Shown: piece by piece, positions 63,272 through 64,000 of the stretch | Numbering within the stretch: the stretch's first letter is position 1 | Layout of the letters: the number at the start of each line of letters is the position of its first letter | From: Variovorax sp. PAMC26660 | GTDB taxonomy: Bacteria; Pseudomonadota; Gammaproteobacteria; Burkholderiales; Burkholderiaceae_C | Length of the DNA stretch: 64,000 bases | Assembly (NCBI RefSeq): GCF_014302995.1 | Contig: NZ_CP060295.1 | Span: forward strand, 2,591,001-2,655,000 | Direction: 5' to 3' | Notes under the pieces: generated by a model | What the model was told of the DNA's origin: nothing | The model's database searches: none | The model's input: the letters and a program-made list of their open reading frames with translations, nothing else | Program-made: the position numbers and the translations under genes

Positions 63272-63814
63272 ATGACCAGCTTCGTTCACGTTGACCAACC
63301 TACTGTCCACCCCGGCGTGCGTCGCGCCGAAGTCCTCTTCGGCCAGATCCAGGCCGCACGCGCCGGTGCCAACGGCGCACGTCCGCTCATCGCCTTGTTC
63401 ATCGTCGCCATTGCAGCGGCTGTGCTGGTGGTGACCGACTCGCTCGTGACGAACTGGAACGAAGGCGGCCTGCTTGCCGCCTGGACGGTGTTCTGTGTTG
63501 CGGCCATCGCCTTGTTCGTGCTGTTCGCAGGTTCGGTGCGCAAGACCGGTCTTGCTGCTTCTTGGCGCGCCGCCGCCCAGCGTCGTGCTTCGGCCCGCGC
63601 TGATGCCCGCTTCCTGGAAACCGCGCAAAGCGATCCGCGCGTGATGCAGGAACTGCAAGCTGCCGTGTGGCGTCAGCAATCGGAAGGCACCGTGTCTGCT
63701 GCCGAGGTTGCCAAGGTCGACGCGCTGGCCCGCATGAGCGGCCGTTCGCAGGACGTGCGCATGCCCACGCTGTATGAAGCGATGCGCCGTATGAACAACT
63801 CGCGCTATTACTAA
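63272..63814 (+). CDS. Two-segment membrane protein of unknown function
   Basis: A 180-residue protein with two hydrophobic segments at about residues 38-57 and 67-89 and a cytoplasmic C-terminal region rich in Ala, Arg and Gln, ending RMPTLYEAMRRMNNSRYY. A strong AGGAGGG lies 10 bases before the ATG, and codon choice (for example many GCC/GCT and CGC/CGT codons) hints at high expression. The function is unknown. An intrinsic terminator follows. Confidence 0.8.
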   Translation: MTSFVHVDQPTVHPGVRRAEVLFGQIQAARAGANGARPLIALFIVAIAAAVLVVTDSLVTNWNEGGLLAAWTVFCVAAIALFVLFAGSVRKTGLAASWRAAAQRRASARADARFLETAQSDPRVMQELQAAVWRQQSEGTVSAAEVAKVDALARMSGRSQDVRMPTLYEAMRRMNNSRYY

Positions 63815-63830
63815 GCAAGCAGCGATGTGT

Positions 63831-63859
63831 AAAAAAAGCCGCCTTCGGGCGGCTTTTTT
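63831..63859. terminator. Bidirectional intrinsic terminator
   Basis: The stem AAAAAAGCCGCC/GGCGGCTTTTTT with a TTCG loop is flanked by A and T runs, so it can end transcription from either side. It follows the membrane-protein gene by 17 bases. The last 140 bases of the window contain an AT-rich CTATATATAG but no coding sequence that I can support. Confidence 0.9.
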
Positions 63860-64000
63860 GTTGTTTGCTACGTCGTACGGAATGACGGGCGTCGCCCCTT
63901 CTTGGCAAGAGAAGATGAGTAGAGGTGTTGGGCGCCGCATGCGAGCCCTCTATATATAGAGACATTGCGGGCTTGGGATGGGGGCTGTCGCCGTAGGGGC

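Overview
The window is high-GC chromosomal DNA whose gene content and protein families point to a Burkholderiales bacterium of the Comamonadaceae, most likely Variovorax or a close relative. The signs are many LysR regulators and solute-binding transport systems, a Bug-family binding protein, an extensive catabolic repertoire, and a characteristic intergenic repeat. No rRNA, tRNA, CRISPR array, phage gene or transposase was seen. This assignment is inference from sequence features, not from a database search.

Layout. 1-1929: end of a His/Trp/Gly-rich protein, a small secreted protein, then an overlapping ECF sigma factor, membrane anti-sigma candidate and periplasmic metal-sensor-like protein. 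1948-4445: a 2OG-Fe(II) oxygenase, a zeta-toxin-like kinase with its overlapping small partner, and a GFA-family protein. 4447-8417: glutarate catabolism (LysR regulator, glutaryl-CoA dehydrogenase, CoA-transferase, VOC protein). 8813-13917: mixed metabolic genes. 14284-18008: an SDR/BKACE/intradiol-dioxygenase operon opposite a LacI regulator, with a clear LacI-type operator between them. 18022-21283: orphan proteins, DUF1127 and a LysR regulator.

21300-33010 (minus strand) is a complete aliphatic-amide utilisation operon. It runs from a leader attenuator through a five-gene urea/amide ABC importer, aliphatic amidase, a MetX-like hydrolase, a MoxR-type AAA ATPase and its VWA partner, to the amide sensor AmiC and the ANTAR antiterminator AmiR. 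The leader holds an intrinsic terminator overlapped by ANTAR-like hairpins, so the likely circuit is amide to AmiC to AmiR to read-through of the whole operon.

33160-49129: regulators, glutaminase, DMT exporter, flavin reductase, an alkylsulfatase with a LysR regulator, an SpmA-SpmB fusion, a phospholipase D lipoprotein, a phosphoesterase/dihaem peroxidase pair and a solute-binding protein. 49464-57611 (minus strand): a second importer operon (livK, H, M, G, F) joined to a Rieske oxygenase, a ferredoxin and a glutamine-synthetase-like ligase, divergent from a GntR regulator. 57898-63814: GntR, TetR, a Tat-exported amidase, a phosphoesterase, a LysR regulator and a small membrane protein.

The most unusual signal is a family of six intergenic elements of about 250 bp (8468, 13985, 21983, 41650, 49170, 51968). 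Each has two long hairpins, A and B, with inverted copies of a 36-bp purine-rich core. The stems change by compensatory substitutions, and their wobble positions fall almost entirely as G.U on one strand. All six sit just 3' of a gene with hairpin A nearest that gene's end, and two lie inside operons.
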